The notes under the pieces: generated by a model | Seen by the model: only the letters and a program-made list of their open reading frames with translations | What the model was told of the DNA's origin: nothing | The model's database searches: none | Program-made: the position numbers and the translations under genes | From: Oxytricha trifallax | Taxonomy: Eukaryota > Ciliophora > Spirotrichea > Sporadotrichida > Oxytrichidae | Reading direction: 5' to 3' | Length of the DNA: 64,000 bases | Assembly (NCBI GenBank): GCA_000711775.1 | Contig: ARYC01001382.1 | Coordinates: 43,808-107,807 of the forward strand | Shown here: piece after piece, positions 1 through 11,529 of the stretch | Numbering within the stretch: the stretch's first letter is position 1 | Layout: each line of letters begins with the position of its first letter

Positions 1-769
1 CCTCTGACTCTTCCCTATCTAGCTTCCTCCCTATTGCTGCATTTTATTCACAAGCTAATATTTAATTTAGTTTCTTATGCTTGGGCTTCATACAATTGTT
101 ATAATTCTCATTGCAATTAAGGTCCATTATCTTCTGCTGAAATTATTATTTCAAGCAAGTTGTATGTTATATCTTCAAATGCAATTCTATCAAACTTCAT
201 GTTTGTAAAATTATGATGCACTTACCTTTTGTCATAGCTTAATTTATCATTACAATGCTTATTTAATATTAATTATGCTCCTAATTTAAATTATTACTCA
301 TATGAGGGTGTATTAGTACCGTAACCACTACAACTGTCTCAATTATCAATCGATTTTTATAAATTTTCTCATTGTCATTACTTCTCTTGCTACTTGAGTT
401 GTTGCATTAGCTCCACCTTTGTAGCATATTAAAATGGCAAAATCAATTTTTATAATTTCATACCTTCAATTTCTTGTTTATTCTTATCACAATGATGATT
501 CACTTTTATTTTAGTAGAAATACTAATAAAATAGGATTAATTAATTAACAACTAAGTCAGATATCATAGTAAAACAGTGCAGTTGAAATTAATTCTCTGA
601 ATATTAATTTAGTTATTTTTAATCATAAGATAATGTAGAGTCGTATTCCTAGTTGCTATTTTGGTAGAACAGTTCTGTTCAAAGTTTAATATAGTTTATA
701 AATGATAAGATTTCTTACTATTCATGGTATAATAGAAAAAATAATAGGAGAGAAGAATATCATAGAATG
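1..769. other. AT-rich DNA without recognisable genes
   Basis: I see no protein-like reading frame, inverted repeat or RNA gene here. The sequence is typical of the non-coding germline DNA that fills most of this window. Confidence 0.6.
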
Positions 770-776
770 TTTCTTT

Positions 777-1262
777 AGGGGGGAAGTTTCCTGCACTTTT
801 TTTAATTTATGTTAAATTTAATAAATTTAACATAAATTAACAAATTTAATATTTTTATGACCCATAGAGTATTAAGACAATTTTGTTCATCTTTGAAGTA
901 GCTCAAGAAAATATAGAATTACATTATATAGGCATGGTAAGAACAAGATAAATTTAATCAGAATTACACTAATAATTGGATACATTATCTGGAAATACTA
1001 TCGTAAATCTTAATATAATTAAAAGACAGAACCTACAAATTTCAGATGAATAATGTCAGAGTTTTTGGAATATGAATAGAGATATTGACTTTTGATTAAT
1101 AAATTAAAGTATAATTATAACAATAAAATTAGTCCTGAAATTGGTTGATAGTTCTTATAAAGGTTAATTTTATTTTTAAAAAATTAGAAATTAAAATAAG
1201 TGCAGGAAACTTCCCTAAATCTTTTTTTTATCATAAACCAGTGCAGGAAATTTCCCCCCCCC
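777..1262. mobile_element. Short inverted-repeat (MITE-like) element
   Basis: The left end AGGGGGGAAGTTTCCTGCAC (from 777) is repeated inverted at the right end as GTGCAGGAAATTTCC plus a run of C (1241-1262). A second internal inverted copy, GTGCAGGAAACTTCCC, lies at 1200-1215. The element is flanked by TTTCTTT at 770-776 and 1263-1269, a possible 7-bp target duplication, although this is low-complexity sequence. It contains no gene. It is probably a non-autonomous transposon or a transposon-derived IES. Confidence 0.65.
802..840. repeat. Perfect 19-bp-arm palindrome
   Basis: TTAATTTATGTTAAATTTA is followed by one base and then its exact reverse complement. It lies just inside the left end of the 777-1262 element and would form a tight AT hairpin. 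Confidence 0.8.
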
Positions 1263-1822
1263 TTTCTTTTTTGTAAATTTATCATTTATTTTAGTGTTAT
1301 TTTATTTTGAACTATCATTTATTATTATTTCATAACCTTTAAATAATTAATGAGCTTTTTTATTAGTTTTTAAGTATAAAAACATAATTTCTGAATTTAC
1401 TTGTATAAATTGTAATATTAATTTAAATGCGAAAAATGAAAGTTTTTATTCAAAATGCAAAGAATTTTAATTAGATTAGTGAACATAGAAATAAAATAAC
1501 TAAAAAGCTTCAAAAAAATAAATTTTGTTTGCTGTTTGCTCAGTCTGGGAAACTTTGAAATTAAATTGATATTATGATTAAATCTTGTTCATCATTAAAC
1601 TAAAAGCTCGATCTAATTAAATTTGCTAACTTAGGTCTACTTCACTGTGTGTTTAATGATTAAAATCAAATAAATTTAGCATATCACTGTTTAATACTAA
1701 AATCAAACCATCAATCTTAGTCGTGACGTAGACGCACAAGAGTTAGTTGACGTGGCAGTCATGAAGTAGAAAACTCAGAAAAAACCATTCTCGCTATTGC
1801 CTAGTCTTCTCCCAAAATCAAG

Positions 1823-1948
1823 ATGTCATCCCAGTTTGTACGTGGGGACAGAGCTCGTGAGATCCAACTTGATAACAGAAGATGGAGAAAAACGCTTACC
1901 GGTCCCACCGCTGCTGGGAAACGTAATCCCTATCCGGTCTACTTCACT
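1823..1948 (+). CDS. Short ORF in left arm of the 3.5-kb element
   Basis: Starting at ATG 1823, a frame reads MSSQFVRGDRAREIQ and continues through RRWRKTLTGPTAAGKRNP before entering AT-rich DNA at about 1948. It lies inside the left inverted arm. The matching stretch of the right arm, read on the minus strand, is frameshifted and interrupted. The G+C content and protein-like composition suggest it was once coding, perhaps the 5' end of the element's gene or a captured exon. I do not recognise the product, and it could be an accident of the G+C-rich arm. Confidence 0.3.
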
Positions 1949-4527
1949 TAATTATATAAAATATTAATTAAAAGTATTATAATTAGAGATATTTATTGTA
2001 ATTGATTGCAAGTTTATTGACTTTGTTTTATATTTGGAACCAATTACTTTCTCTCAATGAAACTAAAATTATACTTTGTTTAATAGTTTTACTAATAACT
2101 ATTTGAATAATTTATATTTATTTTTATACTTTATCTCCCTCAATTCATTTCAAAATTTACTTTATTGAGCCCTTCTTCACAGTTAATTATTTTTCACACT
2201 GATGAACTAAAAGAGCAATAATTTAAGCTAATTTGACCTTTCAAAATGAAATACTATGAAATATTATTAAAAACAAATTGAAATCTTCAATATAAATTAT
2301 AATAAATTATAGAGATAATGAGTAAACTGTAAATGACATTGTTAAATAAGTGAATTAAAATAATATTACAAAAGAATGAATTAAAACAAATAATAAGATA
2401 TACATTGAAAAACAATTCCATTTAATTTTAATTTTACAGTATTAACGAGTTTTGGATTAAAGGAATTTTGTAAAACACTTTTTAATTATTGACTTAAAAA
2501 AACTATATATTTATAAACTATACAATAATTATAAAATTGAAATTTAAACTCTTTAGATATTAAATATAAACTATAGAAGTTAATATTTCAATAATGATCG
2601 ATTAGAATTGCTTATAACTTAATCTTAGTTAATAATTTTAAAGTATAAGAAAATATTTTTATAGTAAGTAAAATTAAAGAACAAATTGTGAGTAATTTAA
2701 TCAAGTTTCTTCACATAATTAAATATTTGATACTTTTATAATAATTCAAATTTACTACATTTTCTTCTTTTTTTATTCAAATGGCATTAAAATATTATTA
2801 ATTTAATATTACATTACATTAAAATCTTCTAATTGTCCAACTTATTCGTCTTTAATCAATAATTTGAGCCTTCGTTTGAGTGGCTGGAGGTTACAAACTA
2901 ATGGCCAAGTTATTAATGTTAATTCTGATTGTATTATCAGAGTGATGCACTCATCTTAGATCATGTCATCAGTCAGTTTATTAACTCTTGGAGTTGAGAT
3001 CTTACTTGGACTAATTTCATAACATAAGCTTCGGAACTTTCTGATTAATGACATCTACCAGCACTTCTCTTTATAGATTTTACATAAACATTCTATATCT
3101 TAGTTTCAAGTTGGAATTCTTCCGCTTTTGGGTTGATAATGTTAACTACAAATGCCATTTTCATGATAAAATTTAGTTTTTTTAGATTACAGAGGGTATG
3201 TGTATTTTCAAATTTAGTATCTAGAAATCTCAAGAAAAATCTTTTTATCCGTGGTGACTAGCATTCGCTTGGTTGAGTAGTAGGACATAGTGACTCCAAG
3301 ATAGAGAAGAGTTTCTTGAGCCAAGTTACTGACGCTTATTTTTAATACAAAACTATATGATATTTACTCTGGAGGAGTCTTTTCATATATCTTGAAATTT
3401 TTAGTAGTCTTTATGATGCTATTTATGAAAGTAATTTTTGTTTCCATTAAAAATTGTCCTTTCTCGAAATAGAAGATTTAAATCTCAATAGATGAATTGA
3501 AGAAGCCTTGGAAGTTTCTTTTTAGTAATATTATAAGTTCATTATAAATATATTTATTTATATGTGTAATTGCGGAAGATTCTTTAATTAGATTAACAGT
3601 TTGCCCTTAAATGCTTTAAAATCTAAAAAATAATAAATACGCTTATTAATTGCTTTTTTATCTTTATATGGTAGAATTCAAACAAATTAAAGTAAAAGTT
3701 ATCTTATTATTATAAAACAACTAAATACTATATATTTTGTCAATTCTTCATTCAGTCTTTATTTTTTTATCTTATGTTTTGTCTTAATGAAGTCGCCAAG
3801 ACTATCTCATATTACTACTCATTATATCAATTAATTTTTGAATTATGATACCATTAGCTTACCTAAACCTTAATTATGTGATCATATTATATTGCTAGAG
3901 AAGATCACACGACTTTTCTTTCTACAATAACTTTATATTCATTTTAGTATGCATGAGAAATGAAACCTGTGTTAAAAAATTTTATATAAATAAATATTTT
4001 TATTATTATCCTTATTAGTCATCATATTTTTGCACTGCTCTCTGCTAGAGTTCTAAATCTAAAATCTCGAAGGTGCTCTCAACACAAAAGAAATAGATTT
4101 TATTTACTAAATGTCATTTTTTATAAAAGTCACATAGGATTAGTGACCCCATAAGTAAATAGTAACAATATTGATTTATAATATTAAATAAAAAATAGTA
4201 AATAATTAAATTTTTATTTATCTATTTCAACTTAAAAGCAAAAATTTTAGAAATACTTTAGTTTAATTTAAAAATATTATTATACACTAAAAGATCTTAA
4301 TCTTTATTTCTTAGATGAATTCGCTTGGATTGAATAATAAAATAAATTATATTTTTTATGAGCTAAGCTTAATATTATAACGTAGAAGTAAATTAATATA
4401 TTTGCAATAATTTCGCATATTCAACGCGAATATTCTTAATTAGTAGTTTTATTTAATTTTATTTAATTTAACATTTAACATTTAAATTGTTGAGTAAGTT
4501 ATTAAATTAGAAAGTTATAAGGATAAA

Positions 4528-5049
4528 GTGACCCACAGGGACCCGAGGCAAGAGATTTTCTAATAGAACTTTCTACTACACTAAGGCCTGCTGAGGATAG
4601 GCAGGGTTTGCTGGGTTCACTGCAAAAGGGGCCGGTCGGCAGGGTTCAATCTGTCAGTTCCTAGACTCCTCGAGTAGACTGTACGCTAAAGTTTTCCCTG
4701 CATTGATGAGCCATCTGGCGTAAGTTTAGCTTCCTATTTATACTGAGTAGGATGAAGTTGGTGCCCAGCCTTCAACAGTGAGAAGATGAAAGCCAGAGAA
4801 GTCAACGATAAGTTAATTTCTCCCACACCAGGTTTGGTTATTGAAGCTACCACAGCGAACGGACAGAGACTACATTCTCATCAGAGGTGGGTGGGACTGG
4901 TAAGAGTTTTCACCACGCCATCTTTAATTGTTTACAGGTAGCAGATCTCTTCGAGCTCTGCGGGAAGTACTCCCCAGCTGGGTTTAAGCAGAAATACCAC
5001 TAGCATAGGGGCTCTTATTTCGTATGCATCTCGATTTGGAGTGATGTGA
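4528..5049 (+). other. GC-rich interior block with open frames, unknown
   Basis: This is one of the few near-balanced G+C stretches in the window. All plus frames have long TGA-free runs. One, from ATG 4786 to TGA 5047-5049, gives 87 residues beginning MKAREVNDKLISPTPG. A frame of that length is not significant when TGA is the only stop, and the second half overlaps the right inverted arm. It may be the decayed coding part of the element, or non-coding. I do not recognise it. Confidence 0.3.
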
Positions 5050-5724
5050 AATGAGGAGCGGAGTGGTTTATCGGAGTTTATTGTCTTCACGACTGCCACG
5101 TCACGGACAAGTCAACTCACTCAGACACGCCTACATCACGACTAAGATTGATGGCTTGATTTAAGTATTAAACAGTGGTATGTTAAATTTAATTTGAGAT
5201 TACTCATTTACTACTACTAAACTGTTGACGGTTTATTAAATATATTTTTTTAATTATCAAATTTTAACATTCTTTCTCACTGTAAATGCAGGTATTGATT
5301 GCTGAAGATTTAGAAATATTTGTTTATAAATATTATAAAATTATATACATATTTGTAATAATTTTATAAATATATAGAAAAAAGACGTGATATTCTAGTG
5401 TAATAAAATGAAATATCATTCCATTTTATTCATTTATAATTAAATAATTTATGCTTTATATTTAATTTCAAAAAAACTATACTTAATATTATTTAAAAGA
5501 GTAATTTTTTATTTGAGTAAAAATGTTTTTTAATGTAACTTAAGAAATAGATAGTTAGTTTTAAAGCTATTTTATTTGTTTAAATTAATTCTAAATAAAT
5601 ATGTAAATTAATTTCATTAATGATTTAATTACTAATTATCTTAAATTAAAAACAAAAAAATCATCACACTCTTTAATTAATCTTAAAGGTTAGATAATTA
5701 TTAAATAATGATTTTAATAGACTG

Positions 5725-5835
5725 CATTAAGATCCTAGTGTGGTCCCATATACAAGTATACTCTGATCAGTATCATCAGTGCTGTGAATGGCTATAAGCT
5801 TAAAGACATTACTGTCTTAAGCAACTGTTCATAAA
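5725..5835 (-). pseudogene. Small coding-like island, unknown product
   Basis: Read on the minus strand with TAA/TAG as Gln, the segment gives a protein-like run containing DSNVFKLIAIHSTDDTD and ILVYGTTLGS. It is bounded by AT-rich DNA on both sides and an upstream in-frame TGA. The size and setting would suit a single macronuclear-destined segment or a gene fragment. The product is not recognised. Confidence 0.3.
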
Positions 5836-5839
5836 CAGA

Positions 5840-7595
5840 AAGAGGAAATTAAATCATATTTCATACAAAAAATTGCGACTGCATAAATAATTATCAAATG
5901 TGACATAAAGTATATATAATGTCAACTTACCCAATAGATATATGATTTTATCTATAAATAAATGCAGCTTTAGGACATCAGTGAAATTTAGAAACCAATA
6001 ATTTTATTTCAAGAGGCCTTAATATTTGTCAAAGAAGTAGAGAATTATACAGACTATTTTATTTTACTTAATAAAAGTACTATACCTATAATTAGAGTAG
6101 ATATAAAAAATGAACTATTCTTTTTTGTCAAATAATTAGTAATGTTCTATTGTAGCAAGCAAAAGCCTGGTAATAGCCAGGGTAAACAAATGCAATATGA
6201 ATAAATAGGGATGATTTTGAGTATACAATAGCTTGACTTAGGGATATCAAATAGATATATTAGAATATGGTAAATCAAGAATATAAGTCTGATAATGATA
6301 ATAGAAAATCACAAACGATACTACTTTACAATGAAGAGGAATTTAAAATAATAATAAAGGAAACTAATATTAGCTTCACGAAAAACTCATACTGTATTTG
6401 ATAAATAAATCAAACACAAAGATTTAAAAATTTAAGATAGAAGATTTTAGATAGAATGTTATTATTAATAATCAATATAATTAAATTTATCTTACTTATA
6501 CAAGCTTCTTTGCCTTTTAACCGCATTTTTTCATCTTTTTTCGATGTTTAGATTTTACATGGTTAGGAATGCTATATTTAAACTCTAGGTTGTATTTATA
6601 AAAATTTAATTCTTGATATCATTGTTTGTTTTCTATTAAATTTATGTATTGAAAAGACTTCTGAAATATACTATTTTGGAGGGTTAATTAATGAAGCATT
6701 TTTTTATCGTAGTATTGAAGATTAGCATTAATTAGTAGGACATTCTCCTCTCTCTCTCTTGATAGACTTTAAAGTAATACATTTTCCTTTAAAAATATTG
6801 GCTAAACTTTAATTTGAGATACGCATGCCAATAAATTTACGATGACATATCACAGTTTGCAGCTAAGTGGAAAAAATGTCAATATTTCAAAATCTTCGAT
6901 TCAAAGAAGTACTCGATATGGCTCTTTGAGAACCTTTATTTTTTGAAGGATATTTTCAAGTGCCTATGATATACTGTTGAACATTTAAAACAAGAATGGT
7001 ACCTTATAGTTGATACACTCTCGAAAAGGGGCTTTTATAGCTGTATAATTTATTACTGGTTTGACTTAGTCAAAATTTATACTTGCATCATATCTAGCTT
7101 TCGTAGTAAATCCATTTAATTATCATCATAAATTATACATAAATTTCGCTTATTTACATTTTTATTTTGCAAATAGTCCTTTTTTAGTCTATAAATCTCA
7201 TATTAATAAAATACATTAAAAAATAGGCAAAAATGAGAAAGTTTAATACAGAATAAAAGTCTATTCATTTGTAAATGACACTAATTTGATTCTTTGTAAT
7301 TTCTATTATCTTGACTATTGGTATAATAATTAATTTATAAAATAAATATGCTATCGAAAGCTTAACAGTGAATGAAGCAGGCAGTCACCGAAAATATTAA
7401 ATATCCGATTTTATACTTCACCAAGAGATGTCTATTTGTGTCTGACAACAAACTTTATGTTTTTATCAATAAGTACACAAATGTTATCTGTTAAGGTATG
7501 ACTGATAGGAAGGTAAGTCATTATCAACATGATATTTATTCATTAATATCTATGGAAATTTCTCAAAAATTCATGAGAAGTAATGAATATTTTTT
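5840..7595. other. AT-rich DNA, nothing recognised
   Basis: No motif-bearing frame or clear inverted repeat was found. A CT run near 6747-6760 is simple sequence. Confidence 0.5.
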
Positions 7596-7599
7596 GTAG

Positions 7600-7870
7600 G
7601 GTACTTCTACATTAAATAAGCTCTCTCCTACAGAATCTAGATATAAGATGGAGTGAATAGGAAAAAGTTCTGCCTTTCACACTTGAGTCTCAAAGTTTAG
7701 ACTAATGTGCTGATACTGAGAAATATATCGACTGTGAAACTTCAGTCATTAATGCACCAGCTACCTCCGCAGCATTAGTTGTACATAAGAAGATAATGCT
7801 AACTTCGACATTATCGTTGCCATAACTGATAGTCTTATTGCACAAAATACATTATTTATTGAACTGGATC
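7600..7870 (+). pseudogene. Coding-like island, unknown product
   Basis: One plus-strand frame stays free of TGA for about 90 codons, with TAA/TAG as Gln, and has balanced composition, including LESQSLDQCADTEKYIDCE and VINAPATSAALVVHKK. The base composition is less AT-rich than the flanks. There is no recognisable domain, and no start or stop can be fixed. It may be an MDS or a gene remnant. Confidence 0.35.
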
Positions 7871-7879
7871 TTTGAAAAG

Positions 7880-9460
7880 GGTTAATATAGATTTGCTTTA
7901 TCAATTTCCAATTAACTGCATGTAAAAATTAGATTGTAAATAATATTTTCTAACTTATTCCTCAGGTTATATTACTGGATTTAACATATACATCTCTTAT
8001 TTTTTTGTTGCTTTGCCATGCCATTTACTAAATCAGTTCTTTTTAAATTATCATATTTTAATCCTTCAGATGACATATATATAAAGAAAATGGCTTTGTT
8101 TTTTAATAATTTATACTTGAAGTTTCTTTTGCTGAATGTTTTTCTTATGATCTTAATTCTTTTATTGTTTTTTACTGCTTCAATTAATTTTTGATTATTT
8201 TGGCAAGGTTACAGCTATATAGATTGTTATAAATGCTTTATTTAAGTATTAATTATAAAAACTTTTGGCTATTAACTAGTGTGATGTAATTAAATCAGGA
8301 ATTTAGTTTAAATTAATTAAAGTTCTAAGCAATTATAATAACTTTATAAATGTAGATATCTATTAATTCAATGTTCCACCATTAAAAATATTGAAGTTCT
8401 TTGGTGACATCCTCTTGTAATCTTACTCGAATTATTGGAGGAATTTATTATTGATGAATCTAAAATAATGTATATGTATGTAGCTGTTCAATTAAGCTGT
8501 TACCAATTTCTTTTAGTGGTTTGAGATTGAGAAAATTAATTCTTTAATCTATGCTATAGCTATACTGAAATATTAGTCAATAAATTATTTTCAAATTATT
8601 TCTCATTACATTTTTATAATTCTCAAACTTAATCTATTAATTGCTAATAGTAAGTAAACTTAATTTTTATGGTAAAAGACTAAAATTATTAGTTATAAGA
8701 GCGTTGTTAAATTTTTAATAAATCATAAATTGAATTAAAATACTCATATTGCTTAATTAACTCTATTATCATTAAAAAATGAGACTTTCGAGAGATTCGA
8801 ACTCTCCCTAAAAGAAATAAAATAATTGCTTTAACTGTCTGAGCATAGTGCTAATACTACCATTTTACTTTCTAACTTTGATTTTAAGTATCATAACTTG
8901 AAATATTTATGAATTGGTTTAGAAAGAGATTTTGAATCAGCGATTTTCTTTTAATTAACAGAGCAATAGGTTTTAACTAGATATATTTTCACTTAGAGAA
9001 ATTCTTAAGTACTATTAGGATTTATAAGTTATAAGTATAGTTGGAAAGGCACGAATAATAAAAACTATAAATAATACAAGAAAGTTTTACGAATCAGAAA
9101 TAGTTACTGTATTAGAGGAAAAACCCAAATTATTTAACTCTAAGTATTTGAAAGTAATTAATTAAATTAAATTATTAATAATTTTTGCCTATTTTTATAT
9201 ATCAATTTAAGAAAAAGTAACATTTAAGTATTCTCTCAAATCTAATTTATTTTTTTCATTTATTAATTTAACATTTCAACCAAATTTCATTAAACATTTA
9301 CTAATGGGGTTTTATCATATAAAATAGCAATAGATTAAGATGTAAAATTAATTTAATGATATTGAGTGATTACTTTATGGTTTAATAATGGAATATAATT
9401 CTATTCTTCAAACGTTTCTAAAAAATAAAAAATGTTTCCAATATCATCTAGATTACGCAT
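7880..9460. other. AT-rich DNA with a tRNA-like T-arm
   Basis: The minus strand at about 8786-8806 reads GAGAGTTCGAATCTCTC, a perfect T-arm with a B-box-like core. About 60 bases upstream on that strand is ATGGTAG, resembling an A box. I cannot pair an acceptor stem, so this is not called a tRNA gene. Nothing else is recognised. Confidence 0.4.
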
Positions 9461-9466
9461 TTGCTA

Positions 9467-9719
9467 TAAAACCCCCTAGATCAATTAAGAAGCGAGGATA
9501 GGAGTTAAGAACAATAAGATTAAGAATTAATTATTATTTGCGTATAATTATAATTATTAAAACTATTGGCTCGAATAATTGTCTCTATAAAATAATCCAA
9601 TCAGGGTGTGTAAATTTTATTTTACCCTAATTATTTATAAAATTAGCCAATTATAATTAATTCTTAATCTTATTGTTCTTAACTCCTATCCTCGCTTCTT
9701 AATTGATCTTGGGGTTTTA
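9467..9719. mobile_element. 253-bp MITE with TAAAACCCC ends
   Basis: The left end TAAAACCCC...AGATCAATTAAG is followed by AAGCGAGGATAGGAGTTAAG and AACAATAAGATTAAGAATT. The right end, read as reverse complement, repeats all of this with one indel, giving arms of about 70 bp. The centre is AT-rich and gene-less. The termini resemble a single C4A4 telomere unit, as at TBE ends, but the rest is unlike the TBE termini at 42.1 and 61.0 kb. A half copy lies at 19873-19981, so this is a dispersed family. Confidence 0.85.
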
Positions 9720-9724
9720 ATTAA

Positions 9725-11450
9725 AATAAATTTTAATAAACAACCATATTATTAAATACGAAGATTGCAGGATACTCTAATACGCATCATTCATGATTAC
9801 AATTGTACTAAATGATGAACATTTTTGATAGATAGCTTCTTGAAAAATATGAATGCAAAAGTTGTAACAGAAGTAATGCTAGTAAGTAGCAGTTGAGTTA
9901 AGGTACTGAAGGTTAATTAAAATACGAAATGAGTGATATGCGATAATTTTTGGCAAGAAGTTTAATTCTGTTGATATTAGTTCTCTTTTGAATACTTAGT
10001 GAATTGAAGTCCTAGTTATTCATTTGTAATTATCTGTCTCCTTCATCACTTACTTTTTTCCTATATCCTTTTGTTAGTAATAATTTGCTTTGGGTTGCTC
10101 TTTAGCTCATTCTATCAGCTTTTTAAGTGGCACTTTAATGTTTCTTCGTTCTGATTTCTAGCACCCCCTAGTCTTTGTTTATGTTTCTGTAAATGTAGAA
10201 TACTTATTATGCTTTTGCAGAAATTAACATTTCTTGTTGACATACCTTCATCTTCCTAGGATATATCTATTATTGTGGTCACTTCTTCTCTTACTCTTAG
10301 TATTTACTGAATCTTGATTAGTTTATTTTGATATCTTTCTAAAAATATATCCTTTTTAATTTATTATTTTAAAATATTTCACAAATGCACGCCATTATAA
10401 TTAAAATTTAACAAATTCACTTTAAATGTTCAAACTTCTATCAAAATGAATTAAATTTTATTAATCAATTCATTTCCCTCTTTATTATACAAGCGGCCTT
10501 TGGTAGTCTATTTATTGCCGCTTGTTTATTTTAAATTAATGATAGAAAATTGATAAATAGAAATTAATTTGAAATAATCAAAAATGCTAAGAATCCCTGA
10601 GTTCACACTAAAAAAATGTAAGTTATAAATAACATATCTAAATTTTATATTTTAGCGGTTCAGTGATGTGTATGTGAGCGGAAAAAGGAAAAGACAAAGA
10701 TTTAGCAAGACAGCAAATTAAAATAAGAAGTATTAAAATGTGAAAACAATGGTGTATTTAAAGGAACTTGAAAATATAGTAAAACGTTTAAGGATTTCAA
10801 ATTTGATGTTGGTTAATGTTTTTCATTAATTATTAACAATATTCTTAGAATCATCCATTTTTCAGATTATTAATTTCTATTTCTAGCTATTTTATTCATT
10901 GACCTAGTTAAATCATGTTGATATAATGTCAATTTATTTGTGACATATCAAGTCAAATAGTTTATCCTCTATTATAAATTTTGAGAATCTTGTAAGGTCT
11001 CATGCTGTATTAGTTAGTTCAAAATTTTGAATGAACTTTTGTCCACTAAAACCTTGCGAGTTTTTACAATAATGACTCTTCCTTAAATTAATCGTAGCTT
11101 TTCCACTGACTACATTTTTTGTTAGGAATGTTCTCTTTCTCTTCTTTAATTACTTCCCTTTGTTTTATCTCGCTCGCTCATTGAATTCTTAAGGAGTATG
11201 CATGTTCTTGTAAATTATCTTCATGTTCTGAAATAGGTCATACGTGCAATATAAATACATAATTTGATTTATTCTTTTCAGCTACTGTACCCTACAGAAT
11301 ATTGCTTAAAATACTATATAATTAAATTATAAATGGATTTTATACTCTTATATAATAATTTTTTAAAAAATGTTTATAAAGCTCATCAATACTAGTCATT
11401 ACTCTGTATTAAAAAGAATTAAATTAAATTAATGCTCTGGACTTGACTGG
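9725..11450. other. AT-rich DNA with weak coding-like tracts
   Basis: The T-rich stretch at 10000-10330 reads on the minus strand as a lysine/glutamine-rich, TGA-interrupted frame that may be a worn gene remnant. I could not fix any motif. Nothing else stands out. Confidence 0.4.
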
Positions 11451-11456
11451 GTTATA

Positions 11457-11466
11457 ATTATATATA

Positions 11467-11514
<48 letters not shown>

Positions 11515-11522
11515 TATATAAT
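11457..11522. repeat. (TA)n microsatellite
   Basis: An almost uninterrupted TA dinucleotide tract of about 65 bp. Confidence 0.95.
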
Positions 11523-11529
11523 AAAATAT

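Larger units (their letters stand above)
1666..5197. mobile_element. 3.5-kb element with long inverted arms
   Basis: The left sequence from 1666 and the reverse complement of the sequence ending at 5197 match over about 110 bp, sharing for example CACTGTTTAATACT, CATCAATCTTAGTCGTGA and ACGTGGCAGTC. The similarity continues inward with indels (shared CAGAGCTCG and CTTACC.GTCCCACC) to about 1930 on the left and 4880 on the right. The arms are much richer in G+C than the 2.5-kb AT-rich centre (about 1950-4520). No transposase is visible, so it is either non-autonomous or has lost its gene. Its superfamily is unknown. I could not identify a target-site duplication. Confidence 0.75.

Noticed and set aside
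4786..5049. 87-codon ORF as a confident gene
   Set aside because: A run of this length without TGA is expected by chance in roughly a fifth to a quarter of cases, and part of it overlaps the inverted arm of the 3.5-kb element.
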